DNA of 64,000 nucleotides from Gammaproteobacteria bacterium. Lineage in GTDB: Bacteria; Pseudomonadota; Gammaproteobacteria; SZUA-229. Location: positions 1-64,000 of the forward strand of contig JAOULC010000008.1 of NCBI GenBank assembly GCA_029882215.1, read 5' to 3'. Positions 25,252 to 34,067 of this stretch are shown here, piece by piece; positions within the stretch are counted from its first letter, which is position 1; the number at the start of each line of letters is the position of its first letter. Made by a program: the position numbers and the translations under genes. The notes under the pieces are model-generated. The model searched no databases. It saw only the letters and a program-made list of their open reading frames with translations, and had not been told where the DNA came from.

Positions 25252-27654
25252 ATGAAATACATTAAGACTTTTGCGGAAATTGGCATTAATAATGTCGATA
25301 TTGTCGGAGGAAAAAATGCATCTTTAGGTGAGATGTACTCAGCTCTGGCAGAGCAAGGTGTGAATGTTCCTTATGGTTTTGCTACCACGTCTGAAGCTTA
25401 CCGCTTGATTCTGGATGAAAATAACCTGAAGGAAAAAATTGAAAAATGCCTGGATGAGCTGGATGCGCATGATGTAGTTGCCTTGGCTAAAACCGGGAAG
25501 CTAATACGCGGCATGATCATGGATGCTGAAATCCCTAAAGTGCTGCACGATGAAATTGTTGCAGCTTATCAGTTGCTTGAAGAGCGTTATGGCGCAAACC
25601 CTGATGTAGCAGTCAGAAGTTCTGCTACCGCTGAAGATTTACCGGATGCATCATTTGCCGGTCAGCAGGAAACCTACCTTAATATTAGTGGTGTAGAAGA
25701 TTTGATAAAAACCTGTAAGCAGGTTTATGCCTCATTGTTCACTGATCGTGCTATTTCATATCGGGTGCATAAAGATTTTGCGCATACCGATATCGCACTG
25801 TCGATTGGTGTGCAAAAAATGGCGCGTTCGGATCAGGGTTCTTCAGGTGTTATGTTCACACTGGATACCGAAAGTGGCTTCCGCGACGTAGTATTTATTA
25901 ATTCATCTTATGGTCTTGGGGAAAATGTTGTTCAGGGCTCCGTGAATCCGGATGAGTTTTATGTTTTCAAACCAACCTTAGCGACAGGGCATCGTCCAAT
26001 CATCAGGCGTTCTCTGGGTGAGAAAGCGATAAAAATGATTTACTCAGATGTTGCTGGTGAGTCGGTTAAGAATATCGATGTTGAGCCGTCTGAGAGAAGC
26101 AAGTTTTCATTGTCCGATGATGACGTATTACAGCTGGCCCGTTATGCCGTGAAAATTGAGCAACATTATGGCCGTCCTATGGATATTGAGTGGGCGAAAG
26201 ACGGTACAAACCAGCAGTTGTATATCGTTCAGGCGCGCCCCGAGACAGTACAGACGCAAGAGTCTAATCAAAAACAATACCGCTACAGTTTGAACGAGCG
26301 CAGTGCTGTTAAATGTATTGGCAGAAGTATTGGCAAGAAAATAGCTATTGGTCGTGCCCGTGTCGTGATGGATGCTGCCGACATGCATACGATAAAGCCG
26401 GGTGAAGTGCTGGTGTCTGATATTACTGACCCGGACTGGGAGCCTGTGATGAAAATTGCATCAGCACTGGTTACCAACCGAGGCGGCAGAACCTGTCATG
26501 CTGCCATCATCGCCAGAGAGCTGGGTATTCCTGCCATTGTTGGCTGTGGTGATGCCACAGAGCAGATTAAAACAGGTGATATCGTAACCGTTTCATGTTC
26601 CGAAGGTGACACCGGTTATGTCTTTGAGGGTGAATTGTCGTTCAATACCGATGAGATTGATTACGGTAACCTCAAACAGTCAAAGACCGATATTATGCTG
26701 AATCTGGCTAATCCGGAAAGAGCATTTGAAGCCTCTTTTTTACCGGTGCAGGGGGTGGGGCTGGCTCGCCTTGAGTTTATTATTAATAATACAATCGGCA
26801 TTCATCCTCGTGCGTTATTAGAATTTGATACGCTTGATGAGGCGCTACAGCAGCAGATTAAGCCGATTATTTCCGGCTACGCAACGCCTGAGCGTTATTA
26901 TGTGGAGCGCCTTGCTGAAGGCGCTGGCCGGATAGCTGCAGCGTTCTATCCGCGGCCTGTGATCGTCAGATTATCTGACTTCAAATCAAATGAATATGCA
27001 TCACTTATTGGCGGACCTTTATTTGAGCCGGAAGAAGAGAACCCAATGATCGGCTTCCGCGGTGCATCACGCTATCCATCTGAGCACTTCAGTCGCTGCT
27101 TTGAGCTTGAGCTGCAGGCGCTATTACAGGTAAGAAAAGTAATGGGGCTGGACAATATGCATATAATGGTGCCATTTGTTCGCAGTGTTGATGAAGCCAC
27201 TAAAGTACTACAGATGATGAAACAGCAAGGGCTTAGTCGGGGTACCGATGGCCTGAAAGTGTATCTGATGTGTGAATTACCGGTAAATGCCTTACTGGCT
27301 GACCAGTTCCTTGAGCACTTTGACGGCTTTTCAATTGGCTCAAATGACCTGACACAGCTGACTCTGGGTGTTGACAGGGATTCGGGTTTATTAACAGGCT
27401 TTGATGAGCGTAATGAGGCCGTTAAAATGCTGATGAAAATGGCTATTACAGCCTGTCAAAAGCAAGGTAAATATGTGGGTATCTGTGGTCAGGCGCCATC
27501 CGATTTTCCTGAAATAACACGCTGGCTGGTTGAAAATGGTATCTCATCCATTTCATTAAACCCGGACAGTGTGATGAATATGACGGAAGAAGTGCTAAAG
27601 GTGGAAGCAGGATTGAACGCGACTGAGGGACATCGTCGATCGACAGATAGTTGA
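25252..27654 (+). CDS. ppsA: Phosphoenolpyruvate synthase
   Basis: Converts pyruvate and ATP to PEP, AMP and phosphate, the gluconeogenic entry point. The 800-aa product has the N-terminal ATP-grasp domain (DIVGGKNASLGEM, VAVRSSATAEDLPDASFAGQQ), the central swivelling phosphohistidine domain (GGRTCHAAIIARELGIPA, catalytic His) and the C-terminal PEP-binding TIM barrel (GSNDLTQLTLGVDRDS, GICGQAPSD with the catalytic Cys). AGAGA precedes the ATG. Two perfect palindromes lie upstream. The ppsR regulator gene, a frequent neighbour, is not in the window. Confidence 0.96.
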   Translation: MKYIKTFAEIGINNVDIVGGKNASLGEMYSALAEQGVNVPYGFATTSEAYRLILDENNLKEKIEKCLDELDAHDVVALAKTGKLIRGMIMDAEIPKVLHDEIVAAYQLLEERYGANPDVAVRSSATAEDLPDASFAGQQETYLNISGVEDLIKTCKQVYASLFTDRAISYRVHKDFAHTDIALSIGVQKMARSDQGSSGVMFTLDTESGFRDVVFINSSYGLGENVVQGSVNPDEFYVFKPTLATGHRPIIRRSLGEKAIKMIYSDVAGESVKNIDVEPSERSKFSLSDDDVLQLARYAVKIEQHYGRPMDIEWAKDGTNQQLYIVQARPETVQTQESNQKQYRYSLNERSAVKCIGRSIGKKIAIGRARVVMDAADMHTIKPGEVLVSDITDPDWEPVMKIASALVTNRGGRTCHAAIIARELGIPAIVGCGDATEQIKTGDIVTVSCSEGDTGYVFEGELSFNTDEIDYGNLKQSKTDIMLNLANPERAFEASFLPVQGVGLARLEFIINNTIGIHPRALLEFDTLDEALQQQIKPIISGYATPERYYVERLAEGAGRIAAAFYPRPVIVRLSDFKSNEYASLIGGPLFEPEEENPMIGFRGASRYPSEHFSRCFELELQALLQVRKVMGLDNMHIMVPFVRSVDEATKVLQMMKQQGLSRGTDGLKVYLMCELPVNALLADQFLEHFDGFSIGSNDLTQLTLGVDRDSGLLTGFDERNEAVKMLMKMAITACQKQGKYVGICGQAPSDFPEITRWLVENGISSISLNPDSVMNMTEEVLKVEAGLNATEGHRRSTDS

Positions 27655-27690
27655 TCTTTGTCTATGTCATTTAAATAAATCTGGTTTACA

Positions 27691-27718
27691 CTCTGCCTAT
27701 ATTAAAGAAATGGCAGAG
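27691..27718 (+). promoter_or_regulatory. Hairpin overlapping the ribosome-binding site of DUF1538 gene 1
   Basis: CTCTGCC and GGCAGAG form a perfect 7-bp stem around a 14-base loop. The 3' arm overlaps the AGAGAGGG Shine-Dalgarno (27715-27722) of the following TTG-start gene, so it could limit translation initiation. No T-run follows, so it is not a good terminator for ppsA. Confidence 0.4.
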
Positions 27719-27726
27719 AGGGTTAT

Positions 27727-28461
27727 TTGAATCACGCGTTTAGGGCTTTATTAAAGTCAATGTTTGGGAGTCTGAGGGATCTGACTCCTATTATATTGGT
27801 TGTTATTTTTTTTCAGTTGGTTGTATTCGGACAACCAATGCCAAACCTGTCTGATTTGCTGCTAGGTTTATTCTTTGTCACGCTCGGGCTGACGTTCTTT
27901 ATCTATGGTCTGGAAATGGGGCTTTTTCCAATTGGAGAAAGTATGGCGCATGCTTTTGCGCGAAAAGGCAGCGTGTTCTGGTTAGTTGCATTTGCCTTCT
28001 CTCTGGGTTTTGGAACCACTATTGCCGAACCTGCATTAATCGCGGTAGCGGCTGAAGCGGCCAGAGTCGCTGCAAATGGCGGAGTGATAGAGCAGAGCCA
28101 GAGCGCGCAACTGAGTTATGCCACCGGCCTGAGGTATACTGTTGCATTGTCTGTGGGTATCGCCATTGTACTGGGTGTTGTACGAATCATTAAAGGCTGG
28201 CCAATTCATTTGATGATCATTGCCGGTTATCTACTGGTTGTCATCATGACGGTATTTGCGCCTGAAGAAATTGTCGGTATAGCTTACGATTCCGGTGGTG
28301 TGACGACTTCAACCATCACCGTACCGCTGGTTACGGCCTTAGGTGTTGGGCTGGCTTCTTCAATTAAAGGCCGCAACCCGATGGTTGATGGTTTTGGCCT
28401 GATTGCTTTTGCGTCACTGTTGCCCATGATCTTTGTGATGGCTTATGGCATGGTGATTTGA
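27727..28461 (+). CDS. DUF1538 membrane protein, first subunit
   Basis: A TTG start with AGAGAGGG just upstream gives 244 aa; the next in-frame ATG is 11 codons on. About six or seven membrane helices. Two polar motifs sit inside hydrophobic segments: [14 protein letters not shown] and [20 protein letters not shown], followed by [19 protein letters not shown]. These are the DUF1538 hallmarks and look like re-entrant or pore-lining sequences, so a channel or transporter role is inferred. The substrate is unknown. It overlaps the second, homologous DUF1538 gene by one base; the pair probably makes a heteromeric complex controlled by the PII-like and CBS proteins that follow. Confidence 0.85.
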   Translation: MNHAFRALLKSMFGSLRDLTPIILVVIFFQLVVFGQPMPNLSDLLLGLFFVTLGLTFFIYGLEMGLFPIGESMAHAFARKGSVFWLVAFAFSLGFGTTIAEPALIAVAAEAARVAANGGVIEQSQSAQLSYATGLRYTVALSVGIAIVLGVVRIIKGWPIHLMIIAGYLLVVIMTVFAPEEIVGIAYDSGGVTTSTITVPLVTALGVGLASSIKGRNPMVDGFGLIAFASLLPMIFVMAYGMVI

Positions 28462-29243
28462 TGATGTTAATGAACCTTTTAGATACCTTTCTCTCAACAC
28501 TAAAAGATGTGTTGCCAATTGCTGTTATTTTATTTGGTTTTCAGTTTCTTGTTATTCGTCGTCCGGTACGAAATTTAAAAAATGTTCTGGTCGGTTTTAT
28601 TTATGTGATTATTGGCCTTACCTTTTTTCTGGTTGGTCTCGAAAAAGCCTTGTTTCCACTGGGACGTCTAATGGCTGATCAGCTAACCAGTCCTGATTTT
28701 CTATTTGATGAATCCGGGGTGTTACCGGATGTTGTTAACTGGGCAGATTACTATTGGGTATATATCTTTGCCTTTGCAATTGGTTTTAGTACCACTATTG
28801 CTGAGCCGTCTTTAATGGCGGTGGCTATCAAAGCCAGAGAGGTGTCCGGCGGGGCGATCGGCGTATGGGGGTTACGGATTGCGGTAGCGCTGGGTGTGGC
28901 GGTGGGAATATCACTGGGGACTTATAGAATAGTTACAGGTTTACCGATGCACTATTTTATTATCAGTGGTTATATCTTTGTCGTTATCCAGACTTTTTAT
29001 GCGCCGAAAATGATCGTGCCATTGGCTTATGATTCGGGTGGCGTCACTACCTCAACGGTTACAGTACCTTTGGTGGCAGCACTTGGTCTTGGCCTGGCAG
29101 AAACAGTACCGGGAAGAAATCCATTAATTGATGGCTTTGGTTTAATTGCTTTTGCCAGCTTGTTTCCGGTGATGTCGGTAATGGTTTATGCACAATTATC
29201 AGAGCTTATGAGTAAGCGCAATAAAAAGAACATTGATAAATAA
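28461..29243 (+). CDS. DUF1538 membrane protein, second subunit
   Basis: I chose ATG 28461, which overlaps the stop of the first DUF1538 gene (TGATG); ATG 28464 is nearly as good. The roughly 260-aa product is a homologue of its neighbour with the same motifs: FSTTIAEPSLMAVA and [20 protein letters not shown], then [19 protein letters not shown]. It has an extra loop near residue 75 (DQLTSPDFLFDESGVLPDVVNW) that the first copy lacks, and a basic C-terminus. The duplication implies a two-subunit membrane complex. Downstream are the PII-like and CBS genes. Substrate unknown. Confidence 0.85.
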   Translation: MMLMNLLDTFLSTLKDVLPIAVILFGFQFLVIRRPVRNLKNVLVGFIYVIIGLTFFLVGLEKALFPLGRLMADQLTSPDFLFDESGVLPDVVNWADYYWVYIFAFAIGFSTTIAEPSLMAVAIKAREVSGGAIGVWGLRIAVALGVAVGISLGTYRIVTGLPMHYFIISGYIFVVIQTFYAPKMIVPLAYDSGGVTTSTVTVPLVAALGLGLAETVPGRNPLIDGFGLIAFASLFPVMSVMVYAQLSELMSKRNKKNIDK

Positions 29244-29311
29244 GAGATGTTTAGAATTGATAAACGTAATATACATACTGGTTTAGCCAGTTACACAGAG
29301 AGAGCTTAATT

Positions 29312-29662
29312 ATGCATTTCAAACTGATTATTGCATTGGTAGAAGACTCAAAAACTGACGATGTGATTGACGCCGCGAGGCAAGCCGGTGCGACGGGTGC
29401 AACCGTGATTAATAGTGCTCGTGGTGAAGGCATGAAAAAATCCAAAACATTTTTGGGTTTGTCGCTGGAGACGCAAAGAGACGTTTTATTGTTTCTGGTT
29501 GAGGAACATATGAGTCGCCATATACTGGAAAAAATTGCAGAAACAGGGGAGTTTGATACCAGTCCCGGAACAGGTATTGCTTTTCAGGTAGATGTCGAAG
29601 ATGCGGTAGGGGTAGCGCATCAGGTACAAAAATTAGTTGATGTTGTGGAGGGGGAGTTATGA
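29312..29662 (+). CDS. PII-like signalling protein
   Basis: A 116-aa PII-superfamily trimer-type protein: FKLIIALVEDSKTDDVIDAARQAGATGATVINSARGEG, then KKSKTFLGLSLETQRDVLLFLVEE and SPGTGIAFQVDVEDAVGV. The canonical nitrogen PII T-loop with its uridylylated Tyr is not present, nor is the usual C-terminal signature. It therefore belongs to the divergent PII-like proteins that control transporters rather than glutamine synthetase. Position after two DUF1538 membrane genes suggests it gates them. ACTGG/CCAGT (29277-29291) forms a small hairpin upstream, and AGAGAGAG acts as ribosome-binding site. Its stop overlaps the CBS gene start by 4 bp. Confidence 0.85.
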   Translation: MHFKLIIALVEDSKTDDVIDAARQAGATGATVINSARGEGMKKSKTFLGLSLETQRDVLLFLVEEHMSRHILEKIAETGEFDTSPGTGIAFQVDVEDAVGVAHQVQKLVDVVEGEL

Positions 29663-30066
29663 AACAGGCAAATACCGTAAAGGTTTGTGATGTGATGAAA
29701 AAACAGGTTGATATGATTGATGGCAAATTAACCGTTGCTGAGGCGCTGGCACAAATGCATCACACGGAAACTAAAACACTGCTGGTTGATAAACGTTTCG
29801 ATGGAGATGAGTATGGCATGGTTATGCTGTCTGATATTGCCAAACAAGTACTGGCTAAAGACCGCTCACCTGAGCGTGTTAATATTTATGAGATAATGAC
29901 TAAGCCTGTTATATCTGTCGACCTCAATATGGATATTCGATATTGTGCCAGACTGTTTGAGCGTGTTGGTCTGTCACGTGCACCGGTTGTAGAGGCGGGT
30001 AAAATGATAGGCATAGTCAGTTATACCGATATGGTCTTAAAAGGTGTGGCGCATCGCAGCGATTAG
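29659..30066 (+). CDS. CBS-domain pair protein
   Basis: A 135-aa protein made of two CBS motifs only (about 8-66 and 74-130): VCDVMKKQVDMIDGKLTVAEAL...GMVMLSDIAKQVL, then IYEIMTKPVISVDLNMDIRYCARLF...GIVSYTDMVLKG. CBS pairs bind adenine nucleotides and gate channels, transporters and enzymes. It overlaps the PII-like gene by ATGA with GGAGGGGGAG upstream, so the two regulators are translationally coupled. I infer that it senses energy charge for the DUF1538 complex. No adjacent kinase or chloride-channel gene offers another role. Confidence 0.88.
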   Translation: MKQANTVKVCDVMKKQVDMIDGKLTVAEALAQMHHTETKTLLVDKRFDGDEYGMVMLSDIAKQVLAKDRSPERVNIYEIMTKPVISVDLNMDIRYCARLFERVGLSRAPVVEAGKMIGIVSYTDMVLKGVAHRSD

Positions 30067-30179
30067 TCGCCGTGTGATTTGTTGAAGAGAGCAGGTATTT
30101 AAGTCTTAGTGGTAAGCGGTGATAAGTTAACGTCAAAGCAGCAGCTTAAGTCAGGTGCTGGCGTCTGACAGTGCTAACG

Positions 30180-31046
30180 CTACCTCGATGATTTATTATC
30201 ACGGATGTCGGCGGCATCTACAGTATTGCTCATTAACATTGCAACGGTCATCGGGCCAACGCCACCGGGTACGGGTGTGATATAAGCGGCATTTTTTGCA
30301 GCTGCTTTAAAATCAATATCACCAACCAGTTTACCGTCTGCAGCGCGGTTAATGCCGACGTCTATAACGGTAGCTCCGGGCTTTATCCATTCTCCTTTAA
30401 CGATACCGGGCTTGCCAACAGCAACCACCAGAATATCAGCCTGGCTGACAAAATATTCCAGGTTTTCAGTGAAACGGTGTGTGCTGGTGACAGTGGCACC
30501 GGCTAATAACAATTCCATTGCCATTGGTCTGCCAACATGATTGGATGCCCCAACAATAACAGCGTGGCGACCTTTGTATTTTTCCCCAACGGTATCGAGC
30601 ATGGCCATAATACCCCATGGTGTGCATGGGCGTAATAGCGGGATTCGTTGAGCCAGTCTGCCGATGTTATATGGATGAAATCCGTCGACGTCTTTAGCGG
30701 GGATAATGTGTTCAATGATCAGTGATGTGTCAATGTGATTAGGCAATGGCAGCTGAACCAGAATGCCGTCTATTGTGTTGTCATTATTCAGTTCGGTGAC
30801 CAGATCGAACAGTTCTTGCTGAGTGGTCGTGTCCGGCAAATCGTAGGACTTTGAAAGCAGGCCAATGTCTTCGCAGCTCTGACGTTTATTTCTGACATAA
30901 ACCTCTGATGCCGGATCGGCGCCGACCAGGATAACAGCAAGGCCGGGAGCTCTCTGTCCCTTACTCTGACGGTCTTCAATACGTTGTTTGCACTGTTGCT
31001 TTAAATCGTGGGCAATTTTTTTTCCATCAATATTCTGAGCTGGCAT
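30180..31046 (-). CDS. folD: Methylenetetrahydrofolate dehydrogenase/cyclohydrolase
   Basis: A bifunctional enzyme interconverting 5,10-methylene-, methenyl- and 10-formyl-tetrahydrofolate for one-carbon metabolism. The 288-aa product shows the substrate motif [16 protein letters not shown] (catalytic Lys), [22 protein letters not shown], the NADP-binding [18 protein letters not shown], and the C-terminal [15 protein letters not shown]. It converges on the CBS gene across a 113-bp spacer with no clear terminator. The tRNA cluster promoter lies upstream on the other strand. Confidence 0.95.
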   Translation of the reverse strand: MPAQNIDGKKIAHDLKQQCKQRIEDRQSKGQRAPGLAVILVGADPASEVYVRNKRQSCEDIGLLSKSYDLPDTTTQQELFDLVTELNNDNTIDGILVQLPLPNHIDTSLIIEHIIPAKDVDGFHPYNIGRLAQRIPLLRPCTPWGIMAMLDTVGEKYKGRHAVIVGASNHVGRPMAMELLLAGATVTSTHRFTENLEYFVSQADILVVAVGKPGIVKGEWIKPGATVIDVGINRAADGKLVGDIDFKAAAKNAAYITPVPGGVGPMTVAMLMSNTVDAADIRDNKSSR

Positions 31047-31233
31047 GCAGTGAACCTGTAATGTTTATATAGTAGGTAAGTAATTGCGTATTTTCTCATG
31101 AATTAGAATTCATTGGTATTTAAAGATCAGTAATTTTCTTATCATAGCGAACGCAGACACAATTAGGTTTGTATACAAATTATCCAACTAGATGATTAAA
31201 TTAAAAAAAATTACTTTCTGACTAGAATATCTG

Positions 31234-31262
31234 TTGACCTCGTCGGGTCATCCGCGTATTAT
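31234..31262 (+). promoter_or_regulatory. Strong stable-RNA promoter for the tRNA cluster
   Basis: TTGACC and TATTAT are separated by exactly 17 bp, followed by a C/G-rich discriminator (CCTCGGGC). That combination is characteristic of stringently controlled tRNA/rRNA promoters. It is about 38 bp before the first tRNA. Confidence 0.75.
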
Positions 31263-31299
31263 CCTCGGGCTTCGAGATAGCGAGTTATTTCGAGAAGTT

Positions 31300-31376
31300 C
31301 GGGGTATAGCGCAGTCTGGTAGCGCGCCTGCTTTGGGAGCAGGATGTCGGGAGTTCGAATCTCTCTACCCCGACCA
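31300..31376 (+). tRNA. tRNA-Pro (TGG)
   Basis: Acceptor arms CGGGGTA/TACCCCG close a complete cloverleaf. The anticodon loop TTTGGGA gives TGG, which can read several Pro codons. CCA is encoded. It is the first gene of a Pro-Arg-His cluster. Confidence 0.96.
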
Positions 31377-31417
31377 AATTTAGTTTTATCTGAAAGGACA
31401 CGGATAAGCAGTAATCT

Positions 31418-31494
31418 GCGCCCGTAGCTCATCTGGATAGAGCATCGGCCTTCTAAGCCGAGGGTAGCAGGTTCGAGTCCTGCCGGGCGCGCCA
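31418..31494 (+). tRNA. tRNA-Arg (TCT)
   Basis: GCGCCCG pairs with CGGGCGC; the loop CTTCTAA gives anticodon TCT. CCA is encoded. It is the second member of the cluster, 41 bp after tRNA-Pro. Confidence 0.96.
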
Positions 31495-31544
31495 TATTGG
31501 CAGGGTTCGGGTTACCTGTAAATTAGGTAGCCGGACAAGTTTTG

Positions 31545-31620
31545 GTGAGCGTAGCTCAGTTGGTAGAGTCCCGGATTGTGATTCCGGTTGTCGTGGGTTC
31601 GAGCCCCATCGTTCACCCCA
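31545..31620 (+). tRNA. tRNA-His (GTG)
   Basis: GTGAGCG pairs with CGTTCAC; loop TTGTGAT gives GTG. A G just before the acceptor stem can be the extra G-1 needed by histidyl-tRNA synthetase, opposite discriminator C. CCA is encoded. Confidence 0.96.
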
Positions 31621-31628
31621 TATAAAAT

Positions 31629-31687
31629 GCGAAGTATTAGCTCATCTGATACTTCGCTAGCAAAGGCCCGCACCATGCGGGCTTTTT
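31629..31687 (+). terminator. Double hairpin terminator after tRNA-His
   Basis: A perfect 9-bp hairpin (GCGAAGTAT/ATACTTCGC, 31629-31657) is followed by GCCCGC/GCGGGC and five T (31662-31687). The second is a classic rho-independent terminator. It separates the Pro-Arg-His unit from tRNA-Leu. Confidence 0.85.
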
Positions 31688-31703
31688 GCTACAATAGGCA
31701 CAT

Positions 31704-31788
31704 GCGAGTGTGGCGAAATTGGTATACGCGCTAGATTTAGGTTCTAGTGGGGTAACCCGTGGGAGTTCGAGTCTCCCCACTCGCACCA
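31704..31788 (+). tRNA. tRNA-Leu (TAG)
   Basis: An 85-nt class II tRNA with a long variable arm (GTGGGGTAACCCGT region). GCGAGTG pairs with CACTCGC; loop TTTAGGT gives TAG. CCA is encoded. It sits after a terminator, so it needs read-through or its own promoter, and leads directly into tig. Confidence 0.95.
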
Positions 31789-31833
31789 TTTTTCTTATTT
31801 TAATCACATCCAAGCATATTAAAGAGGTGCACC

Positions 31834-33129
31834 ATGCAAGTTTCAGTTGAAACAGGCGAAGGTCTCGAACGTAAACTTACTATTACCGTTGCCGCTGATC
31901 TAATCGATCAAAAAATCGAATCCAAGTTAAAAAACATAGCCTCGCGCGTTAAGATGGATGGTTTTCGTCCTGGTAAGGTGCCTATGAAAGTGGTTCGTCA
32001 ACAGTACCTTGGTGAAGCAAGATCTGAAGTAATGACGGATGTGATTGAAAGCTCGTATCGGGACGCTATTGTTCAGGAAAAGCTGCGCCCTGCAGGCATG
32101 CCAAGTATTTCTGATGTTAAATTAGACGAAGGTCAGCCGTTTGGTTATGTGGCTACCCTGGAAGTTTATCCTGAAGTGACAGTCGCTGCGGTGGATAAGC
32201 TAACGATTGAAAAAGATGTTGCGACAGTTGCTGACGCAGATGTCGATAAAATGATTGAAACATTGTGTAAGCAGCGTGTTACCTGGAATGAAGTCGATCG
32301 TGCATCTCAGGATGGCGATCAGATGATTGTTGATTTCACAGGCTATATCGGTGATGAAGCTTTTGATGGTGGCTCGGCTAACGACATTGCTGTTGTGATC
32401 GGTTCTAATGGCATGATCCCGGGCTTCGAGGAGCAGTTAGTTGGCTTGAAGAAAGATCAGGATGGTGAACTAAACGTTACCTTCCCGGCAGATTATCAGG
32501 CGACTGAGCTGGCTGGTAAAGAAGCGCGTTTTGAAATTACAGTTAAGAAAGTGTCAGAGCCAGTGGTTCCTGAGCTTGATGCTGAAATGGCTAAGTCACT
32601 GGGTGTTGCTGACGGTGATGTTGAAAAACTGAAGTCTGATATTCGCGCCAATATGGAACGTGAGCTGAAAAACAATGTAGAAGGTATGTTTAAAGCACGG
32701 GTGATGGATGCTATTGTTGATGGCAATGAAGTCCTGATACCAAAAGCCCTGATTGACGAAGAGATCACTCATCTGCAAAATCAAATGAAGCAACAGGGTC
32801 AGCAAAATATAGATAATATGCCGCGTGATGTTTTTGAGTCGGACGCTACTCGCCGTGTAAAGCTGGGCTTATTGATTAGCAAGATCATTGAAGAAAATGA
32901 TATTAAACTGGATAAAGATGTTGTTCAGGAAAAAATAAAAACAGCGGCATCTGCATACGATGACCCAGAACAGTATGTTAACTACTATAATCAGAACAAA
33001 CAGGCGATGGCTAGCATCGAAGCCCTGGTTCTTGAAGAAATGGTTGTTAACTGGATCTCTGAGCGCGCCACTGTAAATGAAACTGCGAAGTCCTTTGATG
33101 AGGTTATGAAACCTGGGCTGCCTGCATAA
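31834..33129 (+). CDS. tig: Trigger factor
   Basis: Ribosome-bound chaperone and peptidyl-prolyl isomerase that meets nascent chains at the exit tunnel. The 431-aa product has the N-terminal ribosome-binding loop GFRPGKVPMKVV (about 44-55) and the central FKBP-type domain (GDQMIVDFTGYIGDEAFDGG, IPGFEEQLVGLKKDQDGEL, about 150-245). The C-terminal helical arms follow. AAAGAGG precedes the ATG. It starts the tig-clpP-clpX-lon series, the standard gammaproteobacterial order, with clpP 15 bp downstream. Confidence 0.96.
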   Translation: MQVSVETGEGLERKLTITVAADLIDQKIESKLKNIASRVKMDGFRPGKVPMKVVRQQYLGEARSEVMTDVIESSYRDAIVQEKLRPAGMPSISDVKLDEGQPFGYVATLEVYPEVTVAAVDKLTIEKDVATVADADVDKMIETLCKQRVTWNEVDRASQDGDQMIVDFTGYIGDEAFDGGSANDIAVVIGSNGMIPGFEEQLVGLKKDQDGELNVTFPADYQATELAGKEARFEITVKKVSEPVVPELDAEMAKSLGVADGDVEKLKSDIRANMERELKNNVEGMFKARVMDAIVDGNEVLIPKALIDEEITHLQNQMKQQGQQNIDNMPRDVFESDATRRVKLGLLISKIIEENDIKLDKDVVQEKIKTAASAYDDPEQYVNYYNQNKQAMASIEALVLEEMVVNWISERATVNETAKSFDEVMKPGLPA

Positions 33130-33144
33130 AAATAGGGGAAATAA

Positions 33145-33768
33145 ATGAGTTATGATCGTGGAGATAATGGTGTGATTGATACAACATCACAGCTGGTGCC
33201 AATGGTTGTCGAGCAAACACCAAGAGGTGAGCGTTCATACGACATCTACTCGCGCTTATTGAAAGAGCGGGTTATCTTCATCGTTGGCCAGATAGAAGAC
33301 CATATGGCTAATCTGGTTGTGGCTCAATTATTATTCCTTGAGTCGGAAAATCCTGATAAAGATATTTCGATTTATATCAATTCACCGGGTGGTGTCGTCA
33401 CCTCCGGTATGGCTATCTACGATACCATGCAATTTATAAAGCCTGATGTCAGTACTTTATGTATTGGTCAGGCGGCTAGTATGGGTTCATTGTTGCTTGC
33501 AGGCGGGGCAAAAGGTAAGCGTTTTTCATTACCTAATTCCAGAGTCATGATTCACCAGCCACTGGGCGGTTTTCAGGGGCAAGCAACAGATATAGATATC
33601 CATGCCCGTGAAATTCTCAGTATGCGTGATAAGCTGAATGCAATTCTGGCCAAGCACACAGGTCAGGATATTGAGACCATTGCAAGAGATACTGAGCGTG
33701 ATAATTTCATGTCAGCTGCAGTTGCAGCGGAGTATGGGATGATTGATTCTGTGCTGGAATCAAGGTAA
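33145..33768 (+). CDS. clpP: ATP-dependent Clp protease proteolytic subunit
   Basis: A serine protease forming the double-heptamer chamber that degrades substrates unfolded by ClpX or ClpA. The 207-aa product has the catalytic triad Ser112 ([11 protein letters not shown]), His137 (VMIHQPLGG) and Asp186 (DTERDNFM). A short N-terminal propeptide precedes [21 protein letters not shown] lies 8-9 bp before the ATG. It is probably co-transcribed with tig, while clpX follows after 299 bp holding a 9-bp hairpin. Confidence 0.97.
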   Translation: MSYDRGDNGVIDTTSQLVPMVVEQTPRGERSYDIYSRLLKERVIFIVGQIEDHMANLVVAQLLFLESENPDKDISIYINSPGGVVTSGMAIYDTMQFIKPDVSTLCIGQAASMGSLLLAGGAKGKRFSLPNSRVMIHQPLGGFQGQATDIDIHAREILSMRDKLNAILAKHTGQDIETIARDTERDNFMSAAVAAEYGMIDSVLESR

Positions 33769-33786
33769 GTATTTCACTCGTGAAAA

Positions 33787-33809
33787 AGCCACGAAATCTC
33801 TTCGTGGCT
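33787..33809. terminator. 9-bp hairpin between clpP and clpX
   Basis: AGCCACGAA and TTCGTGGCT form a perfect stem with loop ATCTC. A small TTCAC/GTGAA hairpin lies just before it. No T-run follows on the plus strand, so it may attenuate or stabilise rather than fully stop the tig-clpP message. The rest of the 299-bp gap shows nothing clear. Confidence 0.45.
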
Positions 33810-34067
33810 GTCTATACAGGCTGTTTCTGCCTTTTCTTTCCGACTTTTTGACAGCATAATGTCTATGATAAAGCGTATTAGCATTAGATTTGCGACGTTT
33901 GTCAAAATAGGGCTTTTAATTTAGCAGCAGGCTGTATAAAGTTATCTTTATAACATTAATTCAAAATTTGACTAGAATAGGGGTATGACCCTGCGTTTAG
34001 AGCTGTTATGTAGGCGCAGAAATCATTCAAAGTTAAATATATATAATAGGGGTTTGAGGTAAGACTG

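Noticed and set aside
31259-31495. 78-aa minus-strand ORF across the tRNA-Pro/Arg genes
   Set aside because: It is antisense to tRNAs and has the same type of spurious peptide (ARPAGLEPATLGLEGRCSIQ).
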